A stretch of DNA of 64,000 bases from Desmodus rotundus (taxonomy: Eukaryota > Chordata > Mammalia > Chiroptera > Phyllostomidae), in assembly GCF_022682495.2 (NCBI RefSeq), contig NC_071392.1, positions 131,253,318 to 131,317,317 of the forward strand. Direction: 5' to 3'. The position numbers and the translations under genes are program-made. Below, one piece after another: positions 45,812 through 55,905 of this stretch. Each line of letters opens with the position of its first letter. The first letter of the stretch is position 1. Under the pieces are notes generated by a model. The model did no database searches. It was not told the DNA's origin and saw only the letters and a list, made by a program, of their open reading frames with translations.

Positions 45812-46340
45812 AAAAAAAAAAAAAAAAAAAGAATTGAAGGGCGGATAAAGAGCTTCCCAGACAAGAAAAAACTAAAGGAATTCATTATCACTAAACCATT
45901 ATTATATGAAATGTTAAAGGGACTTATTTAAGAAAAAGAAGAAGATTAAAACTAAGAACCATATAATGGTGAAATATACAAATCTATCAACAATTGAATC
46001 TAAAAAACAAACTAAGCAAATAGGAAGAACAGAGACAGAATCATAGACACAGAGTGTTTTGATGGTTGTCAGATGAGAGGGGGTGTGGGGCAGTGGGTGA
46101 AGAGGTAAGGGGATTAAGAAGTACAAATAAGTAGTTACAGAATAGCCAAAGGAAGTTAAAGTACAGTATAGGAAATGATGTAGCCAAAGAACTTATACAC
46201 ATGACCCATTGACGTGAACAATGGTGGGGGGATTGCCTAAGGGAGTGGGTGTGTGCTGGATGGAGGGGGACATAGGAAGAAAAATCAGGACAACTGTAAT
46301 AGCATAATCAATAAAATGTAATTAAAACTTAAAAAAAAAT

Positions 46341-46795
46341 AAGAAGGTATAAGACAGTAAAAGCTGCTATATCCACCTTCCAGCATAAGAAAGTGTTCTT
46401 TTCACTGGTGGAATCTTGACAATGTCCCAGTTAAGGGAGAACTGGACATTTTAATGTCCCTGTGCTAGTGCTTTCTGATTCAGTATTGGTATCTGTGGCT
46501 TACCTGTTACTGTTTCTTGTAGTGTCCTCTGTGATGGGAAATTCTATAGCAGGTCTCAGTGGTGGAAAAGAGAGCTGGCTAAGGGATTAGACTCAGAAAA
46601 TGACTTCTTGTGATTTTTTTTTTGTAGATGAAATTTAGTATTTAACATAAGATTTATAGGAAATTGTTCCCTGCTTTGCCAACACTTATGGTAATATTGG
46701 CACTCTTAGGTGAGATAGTTAGGCTCTTATTCATTTGCAGTACAGGAGACCAGAGCTGGTCCATTTCTCCACCTGCCTTCTTGCTTTCCCATCTA
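46341..46795. other. Unique DTD1 intron sequence
   Basis: No repeat or gene recognised between the HAL1 tail and the CCAT microsatellite. Confidence 0.5.
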
Positions 46796-46866
46796 TCTGT
46801 CTGTCCATCCACCCATCCATCATCCTTCCACACATTCATCCATCCCCCCATCCAGCCAGCCATCCA
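46796..46866. repeat. (CCAT)n microsatellite, imperfect
   Basis: Tetranucleotide CCAT/CCAC/CAGC repeats interrupted by short spacers, beginning ctgtctgtccatccaccc. Confidence 0.85.
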
Positions 46867-46901
46867 TATTGGTAGTCTTTCATTGATTGAATATTCTATG
46901 A

Positions 46902-47450
46902 GTGTCTACTCAGTTAAGGCTCTGTGCATGGCATGGCCATGCTGTTGAAGTTCCACTTAGAGCTGTAAAGGCAGCTATAGACCACCTTGGATCAGCCCTG
47001 CCCAACATCCCACATCTTCTGGCCCTCAGTGGCTTCAAGGTAGAGTCCAGGGTAGAGCCACACTACACAGCGGCACTGGAGTCTGGCATGGCATTGTTCA
47101 TGGAGGCCATGCCACCCAGCACAGGATTGGGACTGATGTTGTGGTTTTTGGAGTTTGGCTGCTGGGCTGTCCAGATGGCAGTAGGTGCCCTTCACCAAGG
47201 GAAAGTGTTTTGGATACATGGGCCACTTATGTTTTTGGTTGGTGTAGGCTTGATGGATGTGGGTGAGCAGTATGTTCTTGTTGGTGAAGACCTCAGGGCA
47301 GTGGATACCCTACAGGTTGACCTTCTCAGGAGCTGGGTGTGGTGGGTGAGCATGTGCTTCTCTAAGCAACTTGTTCTGGCTGAAGGTGTTCTCGTAGATC
47401 ACCTCCACCCACAGGTTGCTTCCAGTGTCCCAGGAGAGAGACATAGGTAA
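46902..47450. other. GC-rich open segment of unknown origin
   Basis: A 0.5-kb patch, richer in GC than its surroundings, is open on the plus strand for 182 codons and largely open on the minus strand. Minus-strand reading gives fragments such as EVIYENTFSQNKLLRE and [14 protein letters not shown], interrupted by at least one stop. These look faintly like a decayed zinc-finger or other processed coding sequence, but I cannot identify a parent gene. No poly(A) or TSD was found at either end. It may be a processed pseudogene fragment on the minus strand or chance. Confidence 0.25.
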
Positions 47451-47747
47451 TTCTAGTTACATATTAAGAGTTTATCTAAGAGAGGCATGTCAACAATGCA
47501 ATGGCAGCACACATTTGTGTATATGTATGCACAAGGCATATATTAGAGACAGAGACAGAGAAAGGGAGAGAATATATGTATTGGTAAGTAAGAAGAAGGA
47601 TATAGGACAGGACATTCCAAGGTGAGGGACAAGCTTTTGCAGAGGGAGAGAACATAGCATGTTAGGAATTTATTGCTGGGTGACAAAATATCTCAAAACT
47701 TAGTGGCTGAAAGTAACATTATTATTATCTCACATAGAAGGAGATGA

Positions 47748-47870
47748 CTTGGGGTGGTGAACACACAATACAATATGCAGTTGATGTATTATAGAATTCT
47801 ACATCTGGAACCTATATAATTTTATTAACCAACATCACCCCAATAAATTCAGTTTTTTTTAAAAAAAGAA
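47748..47870 (+). mobile_element. LINE-1 3' end, older subfamily
   Basis: The pattern ttggggtggtgaacacac, aatatgcagttgatgtattatagaattctac, aacctatataattttattaacc, and aataaattcag plus A/T tail is the 3' end of an older mammalian L1 subfamily, sense orientation. It splits another ancient repeat whose parts lie at about 47660-47735 and 47880-48315. Confidence 0.65.
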
Positions 47871-47879
47871 CTTCAGGAA

Positions 47880-48315
47880 CGTTTAGGTGTGTGGTTCTGG
47901 CTTAGGGTCTCTCATGAGGTTGCAGTCAAGATGTCAGCCCAGGGCCACCACCATTATCTGAAGGCTCAACTGGGGCTAGAGGATCCGCTTTCCAGGTATC
48001 TAACTTACAAGGCCAGCAAGTGGATACCAGCTATTGGGAGGTCTCAGTTCCTTTCCTTATGCCTCTTCCTAGGGCTGCTTGAACATTCTCACAGGAATAT
48101 CTTCACAACAAACTGCCAGCTTCCCCGAGAGCAAGTGATCCAAGAGAAAGCAGGGTAGAAGCTAAAACGTCTTCTATGACCCAGCTTTGGAAGCCCCATT
48201 TCATAGTGTCCTATTGGCCACATAGACCAGCCCTATCCACTGTGAGGGTGTGGGGACTACATAAAGGCATGGATTCCTGGAGGCAAGGATTATTGGGACT
48301 CTCTTGGAGACTGCC
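47880..48315 (+). repeat. Ancient interspersed repeat, name uncertain
   Basis: Conserved phrases: ttatctgaaggctcaactggggctagagg, gagcaagtgatccaagagaaagcaggg, catttcatagtgtcctattggccacatagacc, ggactacataaaggc and gattcctggaggcaagg. I recognise this as a common old mammalian repeat (LTR or DNA type) but cannot name it securely. 47660-47735 (tttattgctgggtgacaaa...) is probably its 5' part. Confidence 0.5.
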
Positions 48316-48466
48316 ATCACAGCATGGTCCAGAATCTGCAGCTGGTTTGTATGGTTGGGCTTGGCTGTGACTGAGGAGTTGATTTGGCTGAGGAGCTTGG
48401 TACAGGCTTTGGACACTATCTTAAACACTTTGTATTTTTTCTTCAAAGTCTTCCCTGTAAGAATAT

Positions 48467-48681
48467 GTATTGTTAAAGGTTTTATGTATTTATTTTAGAG
48501 AGAGGGGAAGGGAGGGAAAGACAGAGGGAGAGAAACATTGATGTAAGAGAGATAAATTAATTGGTTGCCTCTTGGACACACCCCTGCCCAAGGACGGAAG
48601 CTGCAACCCAGGAATATTGAACCTGCAGCCATTCACTTTGCAGGATGATGCCCAACCAACTGAGCCACACTAGTCAGGGCT
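48467..48681 (-). mobile_element. VES SINE
   Basis: Minus-strand VES with head ccctgactagtgtggctcag at 48681-48662, decayed body and a CT-rich (plus: GA-rich) tail. Duplication ctgtaagaatat (48455-48466) / ctgtaaggatat (48682-48693). Confidence 0.9.
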
Positions 48682-48693
48682 CTGTAAGGATAT

Positions 48694-50035
48694 TAAGGAG
48701 TGAAGTGACACACTCAGTTTGACTTTTCAATCTACAGCTCTGGTAGAGGTATAGAGTGCATTGGGGTGGGAGGCAGATGCATGAATCAAGAGCTGTTAGT
48801 GGTGGTCTGTTTAGAGGTCCTGCTCCTCACCCTCCCCAGGGCACCTGGAACTGAATTAGCATCCCTAGTTGCCTCAAATCCCACTTCCCCCTAACATCTT
48901 CTTCCATCAGGGAGATCTCAGCAGTGGCACAGGCTGGAGGAGCTAGAGACTTAATCAACCAGTGGTATCCAGAAAAAAAAAAGCCTATATGGGAAGTAAA
49001 TATTACAACTCTTATTTATATGTATATCATTTTAAAAAATTTCTATTCTTCAGGCTATGTTATAATGTCATTAGTGTGTGAATACAGCAGAAGATGTATG
49101 TAAGTTATAAGTGAATGTTCATTATTGGGGGTACATGCCCATGCCTTTTTATCAATGGGATGCAAGATTAATGAGTTTGGAGACCATTGCTAAGAGGGAG
49201 GCTGGTCCTGTGGGGGGCTGGGGTCTAGAGGAGTTGGCAATCATGCCCAGTGTCTCCTTCCATGACTGGCCACTTTAATAGAGGCCGTGGCATTGCCTGC
49301 AGCACTGTCCTCAGAGGACCTATGCTGGCAGGGTAGCTGCTCAGCCCTCTGGTAGTGCTTGGCCTACCCAGCAATCCTTCAGTGACTGCCCCTTTTGACC
49401 CAGATTACTTTTGGGAAGACATCCTCATTGCCTGTTGTGAGCAAGACTGCTGGCTGGAGTCAGACCTGCATTCACATCTGGCTCAGGAAGTGCTTGGGCT
49501 TCTGCCCAGGATAGATCATTCAGTTTCTCTGAGGGCCCCTCTTGGTTTATAAAACAAGGATTGTCCTCCTGTGTAGGGTGCTTCAGTGGAAGGGCCTCAT
49601 GCCGGTCAGTACAGACTGAACTTCTTCCTGACGGTGTCCAAAGCCAGGACTCCAGGGGGCTACCACTATCCCCTCATTTAGGCCTTGGGGCCCCAAAACA
49701 AATTGAATTCCAGGAAGATTCTGGCTTAGCTAACTTGGTTACACACATTTTGTTTGAATGGTGCCCTTGAGTTAAAAACATGGCATGTAGCTTTGATAAC
49801 AATGTGAAATGTCCGTAACATTTGGGACCCCTGCTCCTGAAGGGTAGTAGTCTTTGTTGTTTGATGAAGTACCCATACTTTGTAGCCTTTGTTTATAAGG
49901 GTTACTTTGTAGTTTGAATTTTTTAAAAAGTCAGTTTTTATAGTCTTTTCAATAACTTTGAAATATCTTTACAAAAGAAAGCATCTAGTCTCTACAGTGT
50001 TTATTTTTATAATCTCTTACATGTTACTTAAAATG
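48694..50035. other. Unique DTD1 intron sequence
   Basis: No confident gene or repeat. Two adjacent 65-69-codon frames (49355-49770) are short and unsupported. Confidence 0.55.
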
Positions 50036-50390
50036 AATTTTTAACTTTCCATTTTGAAATAATTTTAGACAGAAAAAAGTTGCAAAAATAGTACTAAAAA
50101 GTATCTGTATACTCTTTATCTGGCTTCCCTTCATGTTAACATTTTACATGAACATAGAACAGTTATCAAAAGTAAGAAATGAATATGCATAAATACCATT
50201 AACTAATCTTCACCCTCATTTGAAGTTTCCCATTTCTCCTGATAATGTCCCTTTTCTTTTCCAGGATCTAATTCAGGATCACACATTGTGCTTATCATGT
50301 CTCTTTGGTTCCCTCCAATCTGGGACAGTGCCTGAGTCTTCATATTACACACAGGGTCCAGCACAAGTAACACTATTTTATTACAAAATC
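50036..50390 (-). repeat. Ancient L1M 3'-region fragment
   Basis: Antisense pattern aaataattttagacagaaaaaagttgc, gtatctgtatactctttatctggcttcc, atgttaacattttacatg, then ttccaggatctaattcaggatcacacattg, as in other L1M 3' ends in this window. Confidence 0.55.
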
Positions 50391-51025
50391 ATAAGCATGT
50401 AATTCTGTAACATAACAATATCACACTCAAGCCCGCCATACGACATTTTAGGTTAAATGTTAAAATTAAAACTATAAATTATTGCACTTGTATTACCCTA
50501 CTAGCCACACTCAAGCAGGCCTTACTTCTGATGGCCCCTGTATTTGAAAGTGTATAAATCTGAGTTTGTAGAAATCCTTTGAACATAATTTTTTGTTTTC
50601 TTCTCACAGTCCATGTTGCCCTCGACTATGACCTGGCTTCTGTAGCTGAGTCACAGGCTATCATGTGCCTGGCATATAATGGTCGCTCAGTCAGTGGTGG
50701 CTATTGTTTTGATTATAGGAGAGGTATGGTCATTGCTATGTCACCAGTAACCTTTACATATAGGGAAAAGCTCATCATTGGCCTCCTTACATGGTGTCTA
50801 TGGCAAATGCTTTGGTTCACTGAAATTCAGATTTCTAAATGCAGGTGTGGGATAGGAATGTGCCAGGAGTATCTGTTTTCAGTCTCAGGATGACTGGTAC
50901 AGTAGCAGGGGCTGGCCTGGTATTCTCTACTACAGATCATTGGTGCTCATATGGATCCATGTCAAGCCTGAAGAAAACACAGATCTCACTGTTTAGCTTT
51001 GTGCACAATGAACCACACAGCCTCT

Positions 51026-51226
51026 CAGGAGTGTCCAACCTATGGCCCACAGGCCGCATACAGCCCAGGATGGATGTGAATGCAGCCCAACACAAAATTG
51101 TAGATTTACTTAAAACATTATGAGATCTTTTTTTGTGATTATGTATCACAATGTATTTAATGTGTGCCCCAAGACAGCTCTTCTTCCAGTGTGGCGCAGA
51201 GATGCCAAAAGTTTCTATACCGCTGG
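51026..51226. mobile_element. MER30-like non-autonomous hAT element
   Basis: Starts caggagtgtccaacc, then tatggcccacaggccgcata..cagcccagg, aatgcagcccaacac, aaacattatgagatctttttttgtgatt, aatgtgtgccccaagacag, and ends gatgccaaaagtttc...ccgctg. The order and the paired ends are those of the MER30 group (ends caggggtgtccaa). The 8-bp flanks are too diverged to confirm. Confidence 0.65.
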
Positions 51227-51959
51227 AGCCAGACTGCTTAAGAATAGGCTTTCCTAAAACTCTTGGGGTACTCTTGAAACATATCAAAGGCTGTGGAAGG
51301 ATATGTCAAAAGGTGGCAATTGATGTTTACAACTATGGCAAAGAATTCCTTCCTTTCTGGGCTAAATACTGGGCATAAATATATAGTGGTGGTAGGCAGA
51401 TGGACGAGAGGAAGGAAGGTTGTTTTATTCAGAGTTTTTTGTAAAAGTGAAATTACCTGGAGTCTGGAGTCGTACCTAACTTTTTATTTAACTCAAGAAT
51501 CCCACTGTGTGTGTACGCACACATGCATGTATGTGCATGTGCTTATGAGACAGATAGCCACGTATAAATACACATGGAAAGACAGATTGAGAGGACTGGG
51601 TTTGCCCAGGACTGAGGGGTTCTCTGGGATATAGGACTTTGCTAAAACCAGGTCAGCCAAGGCAAGGACCTACCCTGCGAAGAACCTCCTTGGGACAGAA
51701 AGTGATGTGGGTTGGGGAGACCTAAAAGATTCTCAGTGAGAAGTTTTCAAGTCATTGTCTTTTGCCATTTCCTTATGTCCCTTTTAAAAGATATCCTTAG
51801 TTAAATCATGATTACCAGCACTTTATTATTGTGTTATCAACTCCCTCCCTACATTTTGCCAGAGACTTTTGAAATACTTTCCTTATATCCTCTCATTTGT
51901 AATTTTAGATTTACAGAATGTTGCCAAGAGAGGATAGAGTTTCTGAATAGCCCATATCC

Positions 51960-52330
51960 AGCATATCCTATTGTTACTGTCTTAAACATTTCCATGCACA
52001 TTGTCAAAATTAGAAACTGACATTAGTATTGTACCATTAACTAAATTCCAAACTTTATTTGGATTTCACCAGTTTTTCCATTTATATCCTCTTTTTGTTC
52101 CAGAATCCAGTCCAGGACACCACGTTGGATTTCATTATCTATGACAGTTTCTTAGTCTTTCTCAGTTAACAGAAGAAAAAAGAAGAATTTTTCATGACCT
52201 TGATAGTCATGGGGAGTACTGGCTAGGTATCCTGTAGAATGCCCCCAAATATGGGTTTGTCTCATGTGTGTTGTGATTAGACTGGGGTTATAGGTTTTTT
52301 GGAAGAGCACACAGAGTAAAGTGTCATTAT
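51960..52330 (-). repeat. Ancient L1M 3'-region fragment
   Basis: Pattern agtattgtaccattaactaaattcc, atttggatttcaccagtttttcc, tttttgttccagaatccagtccagg, then later agactggggttataggttttttgg. Old L1 3'UTR read antisense. Confidence 0.5.
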
Positions 52331-54903
52331 TATCTCATCTTCTCAGGTGGTATCTGACATCCATGTGACTTCTCTGGTGAGGGAAACCTTGATCACCTCA
52401 TCAATGTGGTATTGGCCAGGTCTCTCCAAGGAGAGACCTTTTTTCCCTTTTTCTATTCTGTTCTTGGAAGTGAATCCCTAAGCACAGACCTCCTGGAAGG
52501 AGTTCAGGGAAGATTAAGCTCCACCTCCTGGAGATGGAAATATATGTGTGTATTATTTGTAGGGTTGCAGGACACTCAGATGACTGATTTTCAGATAAGC
52601 AATGATTATTTTTAGTGAAGTATGTCCCTTGAGATAGCAGAACTTCATATTTAACTGGGTATCCTGTAATTTGTTAAATCTGGCAATCCTAATTTTTGGA
52701 ATTCTTTTGTAAGAAAAATTGGTCTTTCTTTTTACACTTGATTTTTAGTTTGATTCTACCATCTTCTTATTATAGTTTTCTTCCCACTTTCTGTCATCCT
52801 TTAGTAGAGTTTGATATACTTTAGTGATTATACTTCTGTTTACTTAATTTTCTTTTAAAACAACATGGAATATAGTTTGCTTCAGAAAATGATTTCTTTT
52901 TGTGTGCATGTTTAATCAAAGGATTTTTTCTTATTGCATGAGCCAGAGTACATTAGTTTCCAACCTTATAAATGAAACCCAGAGTTGAAGGAAACAAGAG
53001 ATTTGTGCTGAATTTCCAAGTGTGGGTCGTGTAGGGGGCAGGGAAGAAGGTCACTGCTTTAAGCAGCCGCAGGCTGGTGTTCCTTCAAGCAGCCCCAGGT
53101 GGCTAAAGCAGCAATAAGCACATGTATTCTGCCTGAACTTGGCAGTGTGAGGCACTTGTGATTGCTTCAACTCCCCAACTTCTAGCAGGTGTGAGAGAAT
53201 GCTTATTAAGTAGATGTGGAAATGAAGGAGGGCTTGGGTAGTGGGGATGCCAGAGAGATACTGTAATTGTCCTTTTAAAAGAAAAACAGACCTCTTGTTT
53301 CTGTGAAGTGTACCTAGCCCATCAGATGGTGTTGTGTTTTGTTAAAGAAGCAATTCTGCAGCAAGATTACCTTGGGTGTCTTGTCAGCAGTTGGTACCCA
53401 TCAAATCAAAGCCTGTTTCTCATCAGCAGCAGGTGTTCCAGTAAGTGACAAGAGACTACAGAGTTTAAAGAGGGCTCAGCTCCTGGACAAGAGACTTCTG
53501 CTGTCCCAGGGGCTTTGGTGAGCCTTACTCAAGCTGAAGGATTGCAGAAAGTTTTGGAGCTTGGTGAACTGAATGTGGCTGTGCCTTGCGGACAGTTGCC
53601 TTCTAATCAGTTCTTTTGAAAGGATGATACTTGAGAAGGTATGTGTCACTTGAAGATGAGATCCTGCCTGGCACATAGTAGTTGTTTTATTAAATGTTTG
53701 TCAATTGAATGAGGGCATCCATTCTTTGTCCTGCCACTTGTTCAAGTAATCCTCAGCAGTTGGGACATGGATCTATCTACCTTACCTATTTTCCCCAGTA
53801 ACAATGCCAGCCACTTGTCATTGTTACCTAAATCAATTTTCTTGAACTATGGGTCTGACTCCTGCCAGGTCTCCACAGAAAGCCTCCAGCATTCCTAGGG
53901 CTCTGGTTCCCTTTGATCTGAGTGCCTTTTCTACCCCACTTGGATGGGGCTGCCTGTGCCTCTGCTTCTGGAAAGGTCTTTCTTTGCTGCTTAGTCTCTG
54001 GCACCTGACACAGTTTTGGACCTCAGGCTGGAATTCTATGTGTATCTCAAATAAGAAAGGCTCACAGGTACAAAGATGTTCAGGGAAACTCATTAAAATA
54101 CTTGCATATGTGTAGAGTTAATAAATTTAGTCTGAGGCTGCCAATTCTTTTTTCATAAGAAAACAAAACACATTGCTTTTTAACATAACTTCCTTGGAGG
54201 TTTTACAAATGCCTGTGCTTGGTTCTTGTATCCTGTTGAACAGAACAACATATGTTTGTCCATGTGTTTACATTTTTTAAGTTACCAGATGTCTGTAGTA
54301 CAAGTTTTATTATCTATTTTTGAATTTATGTTTTGAAACTTAAAAACACATTTTAGAATATTGCTATAGAAGTGAGTGCCGAGTGCTACCTGATTGTAGG
54401 ATATGTTTTGCCAAGCTGTTTTAAGTTTTGAATTTTCTTGAATTTCTGTTTGTGGGATGCCAGTGTGTTAAATACACAGATGGTAAGCAGTGAGGTCAAT
54501 TCTTAACAGCTCTAAAAAAAGAAGCAGGCATTATATTTTTGGTGAGGATTTTGGAGTGAAAGCAAAAGCCCCAAAGAATGACAGCTGAATTCTGCATTGT
54601 TTAAGGTGAGAAAGCCAGGGCCAGGCACTGGGACAGTGGCTCCATTTGTAGTTTCCCATTGTCAGGAAAAGTCAGCTTGACCCACACCTATTGGCAAAGC
54701 CTCATTCTGACTGTGGCCCAACACAGAGCTCATGGCAGCTACCACACTGATTGGCAGTGGTCAGTGCCGTAGAAATTGAGCCCTCCAGTAATTATTATGA
54801 GATGTGACTCTCTGGGTTGGTGTCCTTCTATGTCTGGAGACACAATGGAATTGTGGAGTGAAATGAGCAACAGAGTTCTCATTTTTACACAGACCACAAT
54901 CTC
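52331..54903. other. Mostly unique intron with a short L2 3' tail
   Basis: A short LINE-2 3' end (+) is visible near 53655-53715 (ctgcctggcacatagtag..attaaatgtttgtcaattgaatga). Otherwise no exon or repeat was recognised. Overlapping frames at 53833-54115 on both strands lack family resemblance. Confidence 0.5.
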
Positions 54904-54906
54904 TTC

Positions 54907-55098
54907 TGAACTGGCTGGTGTGGCCCAGTAGATTGGAGTGTTGTTCTGTAGCTGAAACGTTGTGGGTTTTATCCCCGGTCTGGGTGCATGCAATCCCTGG
55001 TCCGGGAGTGTACAGGAAGCAACCAGTTGATGCATCAACCAGCTGATGTTTCTTTCTCTCCCTTCCTCTCTCTCTAAAAAAGCAATGAAAAAAATGTC
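54907..55098 (+). mobile_element. VES SINE, divergent
   Basis: Head gaactggctggtgtggcccag and a body with catgcaatccctgg, gcaaccagttgatgcatcaacc, gatgtttctttctctccc and an A-rich end. Its B-box region (gggttttatccccggtc) is altered. It is a divergent VES subfamily. Confidence 0.8.
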
Positions 55099-55342
55099 AT
55101 TGGGTGAGGATAAAAACACAAACAGACAAACCAGCATTAGTGGCCAACGTTGATGGAGCACTCGCTGTGCTGGGCCTGCTGTCAGTGCTTAATCTTATTT
55201 CACTCACACCTCATGCCAGCCTTTTAGTGTTAGGTTCAGATGACCCAGAATTTCCATTTCTTGTATCATTGCTGAGGTCAAGACCTTCTCAACTTGGAAA
55301 TGTTCTCATTACCCCTGATGGGGCTGTATGCCAAGGGTTTCT

Positions 55343-55421
55343 GTACTGTTTCTCAATATTGTACTGTTTCTGTACTGCTTCTCAGTATCTGTACTGTTTC
55401 TGTACTGCTTCTAATATTTCT
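55343..55421. repeat. 30-bp tandem repeat (about 2.5 copies)
   Basis: Two units of gtactgtttctgtactgctt.. (55361-55390 and 55391-55421) preceded by a partial unit (55343-55360). Confidence 0.8.
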
Positions 55422-55429
55422 CAACTAAT

Positions 55430-55905
55430 CATAGCAGTTCCCTCCCAAAGTCTCTCTGGCTTCACTTCCCTTAGGGTGAAGATCAAACTTCAGCCCAGCA
55501 CAGGTCTCTATCTCAGGACTGTCTCCCCTACTTCCCTGTATAAATCATCAGTGAAAGCACACTTGTTTTCTTGTCCCCAAAACTATGCTCAAACTCTTTT
55601 CACCCACATGGCTACAAATCAGTGCACCTCCTTCCTGCCCTCCCCTTTCCAGAAGAGCATGTCCCCCACTTTCACATTTGAGAAGCAGGCATGGCTTGTA
55701 TGTGCCCTGACATGTGTAATTTGTTAGCACTCTCATTGTCTTGAAATGTAATGAAGTTGTTTACATTTGACTTCTCTAGAGCTCATCCCTGTTCTGCAAT
55801 TAAATTGCAAACTCTATAAGGATGAACCAGAACTTAAACCCCCACCCGCCCCCAGCACCAAATCCAGTGCACAGAGTAGGCAGTGGACAAATATTTGCTT
55901 TTGAT
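55430..55905 (+). repeat. Possible L2/MIR-type ancient repeat
   Basis: Weak similarity to L2-type 3' regions: ttcccttagggtgaagatcaaact, ttgcaaactctataaggatg, cagcaccaaatccagtgcacagagtagg, acaaatatttgc. The 207-codon plus frame that crosses it (55104-55727) also spans the VES tail and a tandem repeat and is judged fortuitous. Confidence 0.35.

Larger units (their letters stand above)
44371..45830 (+). mobile_element. 5'-truncated LINE-1 with apparent 3' transduction
   Basis: Flanked by a perfect 15-bp duplication gaattgaagggcgga (44356-44370 and 45831-45845). It contains the C-terminal ~300 codons of ORF2, the G-rich 3'UTR (45350-45500), the L1 terminus and an A16 tract (45533-45548). About 263 bp of unrelated sequence (45549-45811) follows, carrying an aataaa signal (45791-45796), and then a second A19 tract (45812-45830) that abuts the TSD. 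The two A tracts inside one TSD pair are the mark of a transcript that read past the L1 signal. Confidence 0.93.
42333..46340 (+). mobile_element. HAL1 (plus strand), interrupted by an L1
   Basis: It starts ggagacttccagtcaagatggcag near 42333 and has a long 5'UTR (to about 43700), a decayed ORF1 (43722-44355, then 45846-45931) and a 3' tail ending agcataatcaataaaatg with an A-rich end near 46340. Flanking repeats taagacaag / taagacag are visible. No ORF2. The 5'UTR and ORF1 are of the same older subfamily as 6417-10423. An L1 occupies 44371-45830. Confidence 0.87.

Noticed and set aside
50579..50893. 104-codon plus frame
   Set aside because: No recognisable motif and no splice or gene context; intronic chance frame.
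55104..55727. 207-codon plus frame
   Set aside because: It begins in the tail region of a VES SINE, crosses a 30-bp tandem repeat and old repeat sequence, and has no domain-like features; probably chance.
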